Positions 25,955 to 32,529 of a stretch of DNA of 58,336 bases are shown here, piece after piece; the first letter of the stretch is position 1, and each line of letters begins with the position of its first letter. The notes below the pieces were generated by a model. That model was not told where the DNA came from and did no database searches. It worked only from the letters and a program-made list of their open reading frames with translations. Source of the DNA: a virus; IMG/VR virus record IMGVR_UViG_3300021599_001920, positions 1 to 58,336 of that record. The stretch is one strand, 5' to 3'. Position numbers and translations under genes: made by a program.

Positions 25955-25986
25955 CAAATATACAATAACTTTTTACAAAAACAAAA
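25955..25986 (-). promoter_or_regulatory. Bacteroidota-type promoter of the large RNA
   Basis: Minus strand TTTTG at 25986-25982, 19 nt, then TATATTTG at 25962-25955, a good match to the -33/-7 consensus (TTTG, N19, TAnnTTTG). Start of transcription is expected near 25948. Confidence 0.7.
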
Positions 25987-25989
25987 TTT

Positions 25990-26199
25990 TTACTTAACTT
26001 TTTTTAAATTTTTTTTGTTTTCTTTTTTTACTTCATATGATCCACCCATATCATGTTGAGTTTCAACAACTTGCGGTGTTTTATATTTTCTCCACTCATC
26101 CTTAGAAACATATTTCCAAGTATTACCGACTATTTGAAATGCCTGTTTATCTTCAACGCGAATTATGTTTCCTGTAGTACTATTTTTTATACACTTCAT
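25990..26199 (-). CDS. Small hypothetical protein
   Basis: 69 aa. Beta-rich N-terminus MKCIKNSTTGNIIRVEDKQA then WKYVSKDEWRKYK, followed by a basic tail. The layout resembles small SH3-like phage proteins, but no family is recognised. It ends 28 bases before the expected -33 region of the large RNA. Confidence 0.55.
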   Translation of the reverse strand: MKCIKNSTTGNIIRVEDKQAFQIVGNTWKYVSKDEWRKYKTPQVVETQHDMGGSYEVKKENKKNLKKVK

Positions 26200-26243
26200 A
26201 ATTTTAAATTATAGTAATAATATATGATTTTTATTTTAATAAA

Positions 26244-26714
26244 TCAAATTCTAACTAAATGATTTGCAGCATATGTTGACATTGCACCTAATTGTTTATA
26301 TCTTACTTTATATCCCATACCTTCTACCAAACCTACCGCCTGTCTCAGGACAGAGTTGGATTTGTATTTTGGATCTGGATTCAAATCAATATCAATCCAA
26401 GTTGGTTTAGGTAACCCATTATTTTTTAAGAATTCGGCGGTTTCAACAGATTTCCAAACTTCAGTTAAAAGTCTTTTTTGTGTATTATATTCCATTGGAC
26501 CATTTTCTCTTTTACATAAAACATGAGCACCCTTTCCTGCTGTGTATAATGCAATCACAACACCATAAACAGTTTTATTATTTCTAAAACATTGTGAATC
26601 TGATCCTATCAAAATTTCAATATTATTTCTATCTTTTATGTAGTCCTTAATATAATCAATTAAATTATCAATTTTTATTCCATATAATGTTTTAAAGTTT
26701 TTCATCGTCTTCAT
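26244..26714 (-). CDS. RNase H-like protein of the DUF458 (YkuK) family
   Basis: 156 aa; the start at MKNF (26705) is also possible. ILIGSDSQCFRNNKTVYGVV carries the first Asp of an RNase H-like active site, followed by KGAHVLCKRENGP, RLLTEVWKS (Glu) and PTWIDIDLNPDPKYKSNSVL (Asp) and a final GYKVRYKQLGAMSTYAANHL. These are the conserved DUF458 blocks. The family is related to RNase H folds, with unknown substrate. It overlaps the upstream gene by 23 bases. Confidence 0.8.
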   Translation of the reverse strand: MKTMKNFKTLYGIKIDNLIDYIKDYIKDRNNIEILIGSDSQCFRNNKTVYGVVIALYTAGKGAHVLCKRENGPMEYNTQKRLLTEVWKSVETAEFLKNNGLPKPTWIDIDLNPDPKYKSNSVLRQAVGLVEGMGYKVRYKQLGAMSTYAANHLVRI

Positions 26715-26943
26715 TTAAAATCTGTTTATTTCCTCTCCTTCTTGCCTCTTCAGCTTCTTTATATAATCTAACCCATGTTAGAAAAAAGTCAATAGGAGCC
26801 AACACCCAACCTAAAATAATAACCATAATTGCGTCCATCGCAGGTGTGACACCCAAACCTCCCGGCATCATATCTTTTCTATAACGATTACTCAATTGAT
26901 AAAAACAATAAATTACACAAATAACATAATAAGTAGATAACAT
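26692..26943 (-). CDS. Two-segment membrane protein
   Basis: 83 aa. Hydrophobic segments at residues 3-17 (STYYVICVIYCFYQL) and about 35-58 (PAMDAIMVIILGWVLAPIDFF), then a charged tail KEAEEARRRGNK. No family recognised. It lies between the other membrane gene (26957) and the RNase H-like gene on one minus-strand transcript. Confidence 0.6.
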   Translation of the reverse strand: MLSTYYVICVIYCFYQLSNRYRKDMMPGGLGVTPAMDAIMVIILGWVLAPIDFFLTWVRLYKEAEEARRRGNKQILNEDDEKL

Positions 26944-26956
26944 AAACTTGATTTTT

Positions 26957-27310
26957 TTATTTCCAAAATAATGATACGATTATTATAAGTAAAGCCAAAA
27001 TTAATTGTGTTAAAGTTTTGACTGTAAAGTGTTGGTTAAAATGATACGGATATAATATAGATGCAACAAGAATTCCTGTAACAAAAAATAAAAATCTGTT
27101 ACTCCACATTTCACCATTAAAAGATTTGACACCATAGTGAGAAGCTGCGATCCACAAAAATGTGCAAACAACAGACAGTAAATATGGAATCGGACTTTTT
27201 ATCCAATTAGGTGTTTTAAATTGCCAATACATAATATACCAATGACCAAATGATCCAATTGTAAACAATATAAATGATATTATTAAATTATACATTTGAT
27301 CTTTACTCAT
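26957..27310 (-). CDS. Four-helix membrane protein
   Basis: 117 aa from MSKDQMYNL; the longer open frame upstream runs through the tRNA-Glu gene and is not credible. Four hydrophobic segments are visible: LIISFILFTIGSFGHWYIMY, IPYLLSVVCTFLWIAAS, FLFFVTGILVASILY and LTQLILALLIIIVSLFW. Not recognised; small polytopic phage membrane proteins of this kind are often inhibitors of host functions or exclusion factors, which is a guess. It starts 15 bases after the tRNA. Confidence 0.6.
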   Translation of the reverse strand: MSKDQMYNLIISFILFTIGSFGHWYIMYWQFKTPNWIKSPIPYLLSVVCTFLWIAASHYGVKSFNGEMWSNRFLFFVTGILVASILYPYHFNQHFTVKTLTQLILALLIIIVSLFWK

Positions 27311-27324
27311 AAAAATTTTTATAG

Positions 27325-27396
27325 TACTCGGTACGGGAGTCGAACCCGTATTTTGTCCGTGAAAGGGACACGTCCTAACCATTAGACGAACTGAGC
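27325..27396 (-). tRNA. tRNA-Glu (anticodon UUC)
   Basis: 72 nt cloverleaf. Acceptor GCTCAGT/ACCGAGT has one A-C mismatch and one G-U; the anticodon loop CTTTCAC gives UUC; the T arm is ACGGG-TTCGACT-CCCGT. No encoded CCA. Confidence 0.9.
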
Positions 27397-27453
27397 GATT
27401 GTAGGTGGGACTAACCTACTCCAAACTTGTACTTCGTTCATTAAAGTCCTTTG

Positions 27454-27527
27454 TGGACCCTCACGGGCTCGAACCGTGGACCTAATGATTATGAGTCATT
27501 TGCTCTAACCAACTGAGCTAAGGGTCC
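27454..27527 (-). tRNA. tRNA-Met-like (anticodon CAU)
   Basis: 74 nt. Acceptor GGACCCT/AGGGTCC is perfect, discriminator A. The anticodon loop is CTCATAA. CAU could mean elongator Met or a lysidine-modified Ile tRNA; the G1-C72 pair excludes a standard initiator. Confidence 0.92.
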
Positions 27528-27531
27528 TATG

Positions 27532-27603
27532 CGTCCCCTCGAGGTTTCGAACCTCGGACCCTCTCGTTAACAGCGAGATGCTCTACCGCTGAGCTAAGGA
27601 GAC
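27532..27603 (-). tRNA. tRNA-Asn (anticodon GUU)
   Basis: 72 nt. Acceptor GTCTCCT/AGGGGAC (one G-U), anticodon stem-loop TCTCG-CTGTTAA-CGAGA, T arm CGAGG-TTCGAAA-CCTCG. Confidence 0.93.
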
Positions 27604-27612
27604 ATCATAAGA

Positions 27613-27640
27613 TTAAACGATAATTTGAATTATCGTTTAA
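27613..27640. other. Long AT-rich hairpin between tRNA-Asn and tRNA-Arg
   Basis: TTAAACGATAATT is followed after two bases by its exact complement. It may be a processing or termination signal within the tRNA transcript. Confidence 0.6.
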
Positions 27641-27651
27641 ATTAACGATTG

Positions 27652-27723
27652 TAGTCCCACGTGGAATCGAACCACGAATAACAGATTAGAAATCTGTAGT
27701 TATATCCGTTTAACTATGGGACC
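27652..27723 (-). tRNA. tRNA-Arg (anticodon UCU)
   Basis: 72 nt. Acceptor GGTCCCA/TGGGACT (terminal G-U), anticodon loop TTTCTAA in the stem ACAGA/TCTGT, T arm CGTGG-TTCGATT-CCACG. UCU reads AGA, the main Arg codon in these AT-rich genes. Confidence 0.93.
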
Positions 27724-27761
27724 ATTTAACACTATCGTCTTTGAAAGTTTTTATTTAATTG

Positions 27762-28007
27762 TTATACCTTACGGCTTATTATTCTACTTTCAAGTTTATC
27801 AAGTCGTGAATCTAATGTTCTGTATATGTCTTGAACAATATTATCACGCTCTCTATTTTGATATTCATAATCTCTTGACATACATTGACGTATATCTTCA
27901 ATATCTTTGTTATGTTTTTTTACCCTAACAAAGGCCATTACAGCGACTACCGCAACTGCGATAACCACCACAACGGACATTCCTAAAATAAATGATAGTA
28001 TATCCAT
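27762..28007 (-). CDS. Membrane-anchored coiled-coil protein in the tRNA cluster
   Basis: 81 aa. Membrane helix at residues 4-27 (FILGMSVVVVIAVAVVAVMAF), then a charged helix with heptads to the C-terminus (YEYQNRERDNIVQDIYRTLD). The upstream sequence AAAGGAG, 11 nt before the ATG, is one of the few Shine-Dalgarno-like sites in this window. Sits between tRNA-Arg and tRNA-Leu. Confidence 0.6.
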   Translation of the reverse strand: MDILSFILGMSVVVVIAVAVVAVMAFVRVKKHNKDIEDIRQCMSRDYEYQNRERDNIVQDIYRTLDSRLDKLESRIISRKV

Positions 28008-28045
28008 AGTTTATTTCTCCTTTATTTCAAAGAACGATAGTGTTG

Positions 28046-28132
28046 TGCCTCAGGCGGGAATCGAACCCGCACGAACTTTTTCGGTTCACAGGATTTTAAG
28101 TCCTGCGTGTCTACCAGTTCCACCACCAAGGC
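28046..28132 (-). tRNA. tRNA-Leu (anticodon UAA)
   Basis: 87 nt with a long variable arm (GAACCGAAAAAGTTC). Acceptor GCCTTGG/CTGAGGC region, anticodon stem-loop CAGGA-CTTAAAA-TCCTG, T arm GCGGG-TTCGATT-CCCGC. UAA reads TTA, the most used Leu codon here. It is the 5'-most gene of the tRNA transcript. Confidence 0.94.
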
Positions 28133-28156
28133 AATTCATTATTTCAAAGAACAATA

Positions 28157-28164
28157 CAAAAATA
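28157..28164 (-). promoter_or_regulatory. Possible -7 box (TATTTTTG) of the tRNA cluster
   Basis: Matches TAnnTTTG on the minus strand, 24 nt upstream of tRNA-Leu. The -33 region is only T-rich, so this is moderate evidence. Confidence 0.4.
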
Positions 28165-28192
28165 TAAAAATTTTCTTAAAATAAAAAATGTA

Positions 28193-28942
28193 TTAGATAT
28201 AATTTTTATCTATAATATCTTGATAAAATAAATCCGCCAAAACTTGATGAGCCGATTCTCCAAAATGATCATCAGGAATTTCACCGTTTGTTTCGTGTTT
28301 TATACTTTTACCCCCAAGTTTATTTAAAACATTATAAATGTCTGTAGTATTAATATCATTATAGATTATATTATTTAAAAGCCACGATGATTCACTTCTA
28401 ACATAATCTTTCAGGTATTTGTAAATTTGATTTTCACAGGACCAAAAAAATATTAAAACATTTTTTGATTTACAAAATTCTCTTAATAATATTTCTTTAT
28501 TAACATATTCCTTCATCCATGCTGGTTGATCTTTATTAACCATAATTTGCTCAATTGCAAATTTTTCATCTTTAGAAATACTTTCAGGTATTTGATTGGG
28601 AAGAACTGAAGTTAGTTTATTATGATGAGCCCATTTCATTCTTTGTAATCCTGTGTAACCATAAAATACAATATCACCACTATTCATTTCACGAGACGAT
28701 AAACAAAAATTATTGAAAAGTGATTCATTGCAATTTCCTTCATTCTCCAATCCATAGATTGCAGCCCTATTAATATATTCATAATTAATTTTTTCAGAAA
28801 TTATTTTACCAAATGATTTTGGAATTCTTCCGTTCAAAAAATCATGAATATATTTGTATCTAAATGTATTTTTTAATTCAGGTTTAGAAAAGAATTCAAA
28901 ATCTTCACTAAAACTATCGCCGAAAACAAAAATTTTTGGCAT
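28193..28942 (-). CDS. SGNH-hydrolase-like protein
   Basis: 249 aa from MPKIFVFGD, whose ATG comes 2 bases after the previous stop; a start five codons upstream is possible. FVFGDSFSEDFEF carries the block-I GDS nucleophile, GDIVFYGYTGLQRMKW may be the block with Gly, and DDHFGESAHQVLADLFY has the Asp-x-His of block V (DDHFGESAH). This is the SGNH/GDSL-like fold seen in phage and polysaccharide-biosynthesis proteins, often O-acetyl esterases or transferases. Cotranscribed with the oxygenase at 28945; glycan modification would fit both. Confidence 0.65.
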   Translation of the reverse strand: MPKIFVFGDSFSEDFEFFSKPELKNTFRYKYIHDFLNGRIPKSFGKIISEKINYEYINRAAIYGLENEGNCNESLFNNFCLSSREMNSGDIVFYGYTGLQRMKWAHHNKLTSVLPNQIPESISKDEKFAIEQIMVNKDQPAWMKEYVNKEILLREFCKSKNVLIFFWSCENQIYKYLKDYVRSESSWLLNNIIYNDINTTDIYNVLNKLGGKSIKHETNGEIPDDHFGESAHQVLADLFYQDIIDKNYI

Positions 28943-28944
28943 TA

Positions 28945-29724
28945 TTATTCTCCCCAATGTTTTTTTCTCAATTCATACATATCAATTGGTTCTCTTTTCA
29001 TGTGTGAACCTTGATTATAGTACGCACCCTTTTTCAAGAATCCACCCAAGAAGTTTCTTCTCATTCTATTTGAATTGTTGGGTTCAGAACCATGTACACA
29101 GTGTGAATGTAACAACACACATTGACCTTTTTTCAAAACACCTTCAACTTTTCTAAAATCATGTCCTTCTGGCATCACACAAGGTTTACCTCTTTCATTT
29201 CTCCAAAATGTTGGGTTTGTTTTTGTTCTTTCTTCATCTACTTCAATTGGTAATGTTGGTAATCTGTGGGAACCTTCGTAATTCCAAACGGCACCATTTG
29301 CGGCGTCGTGATTATCTAATGCTAATGCGGTGTTGATAATCTCATTATGTTTACAACCTGTGTAAAACGCGTTTTGATGCTGATCTCTACCTAATTGACC
29401 AGGGGGTTTGAAATATGCCCAGCTTTGCATTCCCATTAATTCACCTTCCATTAAAAACTCACACGCTTCAATTAATTTAGGGTGAGCAAAAAGTTTTTCA
29501 AGTTTATCTGATAACTTATGTGGATAAGCAAATGGATCCCACTCTCCCCATGGTTTACCGTCTTCAGTGATTGTACCCATACGTTTTTCTCTAAGACGTT
29601 CGAGTTCATCATTTATTTCGTCACATTCTTCTTCTGTTAGTAACTCAAGAATTGTGAAACCTCTATATCTCCAATCAAATGTCATTTGTTGGATTTCTAA
29701 GTCAGTAAGGTGTTTAAAAGTCAT
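28945..29724 (-). CDS. Phytanoyl-CoA dioxygenase (PhyH) family oxygenase
   Basis: 259 aa from MTFKHLTDLEIQ; a start three codons upstream lacks ATG. Non-heme Fe(II)/2-oxoglutarate enzyme: FTILELLTEEECDEINDELE is the typical N-terminus, DQHQNAFYTG holds the first metal His, DNHDAANGAVWNYEGSH the central block, and LLHSHCVHGSEPNNSNRMRR the distal His and 2-oxoglutarate-binding Arg. The usual HxD is changed here (HQN), as in some family members, which could affect chemistry. Many relatives hydroxylate small molecules, sugars or lipids. Confidence 0.85.
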   Translation of the reverse strand: MTFKHLTDLEIQQMTFDWRYRGFTILELLTEEECDEINDELERLREKRMGTITEDGKPWGEWDPFAYPHKLSDKLEKLFAHPKLIEACEFLMEGELMGMQSWAYFKPPGQLGRDQHQNAFYTGCKHNEIINTALALDNHDAANGAVWNYEGSHRLPTLPIEVDEERTKTNPTFWRNERGKPCVMPEGHDFRKVEGVLKKGQCVLLHSHCVHGSEPNNSNRMRRNFLGGFLKKGAYYNQGSHMKREPIDMYELRKKHWGE

Positions 29725-29755
29725 AAAAATCAATTTATATTGAAAATATAAGAAA

Positions 29756-29763
29756 TATTTATA
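29756..29763 (+). promoter_or_regulatory. TATTTATA octamer upstream of 29779
   Basis: Perfect match, 15 nt before the ATG at 29779. Confidence 0.5.
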
Positions 29764-29778
29764 TAAAAAGGAAATTTT

Positions 29779-30150
29779 ATGGAAGATTTAATTACGTTGC
29801 AATGGTACATAGAATCTCCGATAGATTTTGAACATAAACAATATGTTTTATTATCATATCTAAAAAAAGTTGATGATTCCTTTATTCAAAAAAAATTATC
29901 TCCTCATTTATTGCACATGGAATGTATGATAAAAGAGTTAAATTCATTTAAAGAGGATTATAATAATATAAAAAAAATATTTGACAAACATAGATATGTA
30001 TATATTTCAGAAAATCCTAAATTGTATGGTGAGGATAACATATATATAGATGAAATACGTGAAATAGTTGAATTTTCTATACCTCAGGTTGAAACACGAA
30101 TCTCGCTCGGCAAAATAATTTTGGCAAAATACCGGCAACTACTTTACTGA
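29779..30150 (+). CDS. Hypothetical helical protein
   Basis: 123 aa, all-helical, beginning MEDLITLQWYIESPIDFEHK. Contains YVLLSYLKKVDDSFIQKKLS and a C-terminal VETRISLGKIILAKYRQLLY. No family recognised. The stop at 30148-30150 (TGA) overlaps the start of the leader region (GAGAGAT) of the next cassette. Confidence 0.6.
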   Translation: MEDLITLQWYIESPIDFEHKQYVLLSYLKKVDDSFIQKKLSPHLLHMECMIKELNSFKEDYNNIKKIFDKHRYVYISENPKLYGEDNIYIDEIREIVEFSIPQVETRISLGKIILAKYRQLLY

Positions 30151-30239
30151 GAGATATTTATTGAAGACAAAAAACAATAAATGAATCTCTCGATTTTTTG
30201 ATGCCCAAAAAATCCTGAGACACTTAAAACAGGATTTTT
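30149..30239 (+). promoter_or_regulatory. Attenuator-like leader of the export cassette
   Basis: Contains a TATTTATT octamer (30155-30162), a 6-codon leader frame MNLSIF (30181-30201), an antiterminator-type hairpin GATTTTTTG/CAAAAAATC (30192-30200 with 30206-30214), and a second hairpin AAAAATCCTG/CAGGATTTTT (30207-30216 with 30230-30239). The two hairpins share bases 30207-30214 and so exclude each other. The second one ends in five T residues directly against the ATG of the first cassette gene. A further possible pairing is GAGAGAT with ATCTCTC around 30185. Function as attenuator or start-site mask is inferred. Confidence 0.5.
30166..30194 (+). repeat. 29-bp repeat, left copy
   Basis: 27 of 29 bases identical to 39931-39959, in the same orientation. 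Lies between gene 29779 and the first gene of the export cassette. Confidence 0.75.
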
Positions 30240-30899
30240 ATGCAAAAAATTAAATCAATCACTAATTTAATGTTAGACAAAATGGTATTCATGGTGATAT
30301 ACCTTTTTGTGGCGTTCGTGTCATTAGCACTACTTACTCAAATTTATTTTGTTTATTTAGAAGCAACAGGACAAGACGATGTTATTAGGAATTTAGTAAA
30401 TTCTTTTACGGTAAAGTTTGATGGAAGATTCAAAAATGACCCATCAAATATATATTACGAAGAAGACCAACACGTATGGGTTGAAAGTGTTGAAAACAAA
30501 GTTAAAATAGGAAAATTAGCGGGTAATAGAAATTTAGAATTTGGTGTCAAGAATATATTAGAAGAGTACCTTCAAGATAAAGAATATGAACTGTCACCTA
30601 ACGCACCAAATAAACTAAAAGTAGAAATTGTTTATTTTGACGTTTTAACAACAAAGAAAAACGTATCAGTATTTCACAAAAATGAAGAAGAGGTCGTTAT
30701 TAGAATGAAGGGTATTCTTTATAAAGATGGTAAAAAAGAAAAAGAAGTCTTAGTAGAAGAATCTTCTTCTGAAATTTCTATGTCAACGTTAATTGTTGAT
30801 CAAGGAGGTAAGTTTAATCAAACTTCACTTTCTAACGCTTTGAAAAAAACGGCCGATAAACTTGTAACTAAACTATTAACAGATGAAAAAACTAATTAA
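30240..30899 (+). CDS. Membrane-anchored protein with CsgG/YajG-like domain (tentative)
   Basis: 219 aa. A strong membrane helix at residues 14-37 (KMVFMVIYLFVAFVSLALLTQ), then a soluble domain. The region NLEFGVKNILEEYLQDKEYE, then LKVEIVYFDVLTTKK and VVIRMKGILYKDGKKEKEVL has the strand-helix order of YajG/CsgG-type lipoprotein domains and ends with a conserved-looking helix LKKTADKLVTKLL. No lipobox. It is the first gene of a dense plus-strand block and overlaps the next gene by 17 bases. Confidence 0.55.
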   Translation: MQKIKSITNLMLDKMVFMVIYLFVAFVSLALLTQIYFVYLEATGQDDVIRNLVNSFTVKFDGRFKNDPSNIYYEEDQHVWVESVENKVKIGKLAGNRNLEFGVKNILEEYLQDKEYELSPNAPNKLKVEIVYFDVLTTKKNVSVFHKNEEEVVIRMKGILYKDGKKEKEVLVEESSSEISMSTLIVDQGGKFNQTSLSNALKKTADKLVTKLLTDEKTN

Positions 30900-32529
30900 T
30901 TTATTTTTATTTTTGTCAATTACTACGACTACTTTTTCTCAATTAAGAGTAAACCAAACTGTAACACCAACTTCTGGATATAGGGTAGGTGACACAATTA
31001 CTGTAAAATATACAGTTGAAAGAGGGACGACAACACCTCGTTATTTTTGGATGAGATATCAGTATAATAACAAGGCTTTGACTATGGTACCTAATAGTAC
31101 TTTTTTCAGTCAAGGTTCTTCAACCCAAACATATTTTACTGAATGGGCGAACTACAAATTTACTCCTTCATCAAATGTTCCCGACACTTCATTATATGCA
31201 CAATATTTGGCAACACCTTGGTCTTACACAATTAATAATGATTGGAATGTGGGTCAATTAACTGTTCAAAGAACAGATGCATCAATAAACGGTGATATTG
31301 CAACTCAAAAATTTGTGGTAAAAGATTTGGGTGAATATACTGACATTCATAAAATTGATATGTCGTACGCAATTAACGATGCCTCAGTAAATATATCACC
31401 AGTGTATACAGATGTTACCGATTTATCTTTAACAGGCGTTATTGGTAATACTTCTCAGTTTAAAGTTAAAGTTTTATTTCCACAAGGATATACAATTACA
31501 GATCACTCAGTTCAATTAATGAGATTAAAGAACGATGGTAGTGGTGATATTGATTGGTCACAACAACCATTACAAACAAGACCACTTGATGCCAGTGGAG
31601 AAGCAATTTTTACTTCAGGTGTAAGAGTTGGTGATAGTTTAGGTGTATTCGTTGGTGCCGCTTTTCAAAAATCGTGGATGAATAATGTTATAACAGTAAC
31701 CGATGCGTATAAAGCATTTTTAGGACATACACAAACAGATATAAGTGGTAATGCTACATATTTTCAATATCCTGTTTTAGAAAAAAGAATTGGAAATATT
31801 ACACTTAATGATAATAACTTTAATGAAAGTGATGCATATTTTCTTTTTGCTCATGTTATGGGTATAAATGTTTCAACAAGTGCTTTAATACCAACTTCAA
31901 CTTCAACAAGTGTAAGATGGTATAGTGGTTTATTAAATCAAAGTTGGTTAGATGGAACAACGAGAAATAGAGTATACATCACAACACCAATTCAAACAGT
32001 AAATGCTGTATTTGCTTGGGGTGGTGACTTAGATTGGTCACATTCATCGTCAACTTCGGCAATTGCTTCAAGTATATCAAGTGGTGTGTTTACAAATTCT
32101 AAAAATGGTTCAACCGAAAGTGGTATACAAACTATGTCAGTTGGTTATCAAGATAAAACTTTGGAGACAGCTAAATTAACAGTTGTATCTAAATTAGAAA
32201 ATGGTAAAGTTATATTAACAGGTGGATTAACTAAAGAAGGTTTAGCAGGTTTAGAAGTTATTATGAATTATGACTCAACTAAACTTACTTTAGAAAATGT
32301 AATATTTGATGCGGGATCAACAATAACAAATTTCTCAACACATGATAATGGTAGATTAACATTTGGTTCTATTGACCAATTGAAGACTGCCAGAATTAAA
32401 ACAGGAACACCATATAAACTAATCTTTACACCAAAAGTATCATTAGCGAATACTGCGGGATTATTCTATTTCGTTTTAGCCGATGCTGTTGATGCTTTAG
32501 GTAACAAAATAGAACTCGTAGTTGAATAA
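30883..32529 (+). CDS. Secreted protein with dockerin-like and cohesin-like modules
   Basis: 548 aa. Signal peptide MKKLINLFLFLSITTTTFSQ. Mature part begins with a beta-sandwich domain (TPTSGYRVGDTITVKYTVER). Residues 305-327 (TLNDNNFNESDAYFLFAHVMG) look like one dockerin-type loop-helix, and the later GGDLDWSHSSSTSA (about 383) resembles its second half. The C-terminal 125 residues (GLEVIMNYDSTKLTLENVIF, FSTHDNGRLTFGSID, YKLIFTPKVS) follow the cohesin pattern of a strand with Asp-Ser-x-Lys-Leu. The next protein has the same order of modules. It overlaps its neighbours by a few bases. Function is probably adhesion or self-assembly on the cell surface. Confidence 0.65.
   Translation: MKKLINLFLFLSITTTTFSQLRVNQTVTPTSGYRVGDTITVKYTVERGTTTPRYFWMRYQYNNKALTMVPNSTFFSQGSSTQTYFTEWANYKFTPSSNVPDTSLYAQYLATPWSYTINNDWNVGQLTVQRTDASINGDIATQKFVVKDLGEYTDIHKIDMSYAINDASVNISPVYTDVTDLSLTGVIGNTSQFKVKVLFPQGYTITDHSVQLMRLKNDGSGDIDWSQQPLQTRPLDASGEAIFTSGVRVGDSLGVFVGAAFQKSWMNNVITVTDAYKAFLGHTQTDISGNATYFQYPVLEKRIGNITLNDNNFNESDAYFLFAHVMGINVSTSALIPTSTSTSVRWYSGLLNQSWLDGTTRNRVYITTPIQTVNAVFAWGGDLDWSHSSSTSAIASSISSGVFTNSKNGSTESGIQTMSVGYQDKTLETAKLTVVSKLENGKVILTGGLTKEGLAGLEVIMNYDSTKLTLENVIFDAGSTITNFSTHDNGRLTFGSIDQLKTARIKTGTPYKLIFTPKVSLANTAGLFYFVLADAVDALGNKIELVVE

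Noticed and set aside
27716-28167. Plus-strand frames across the tRNA cluster
   Set aside because: They run through tRNA genes and the minus-strand membrane protein and have no plausible product.
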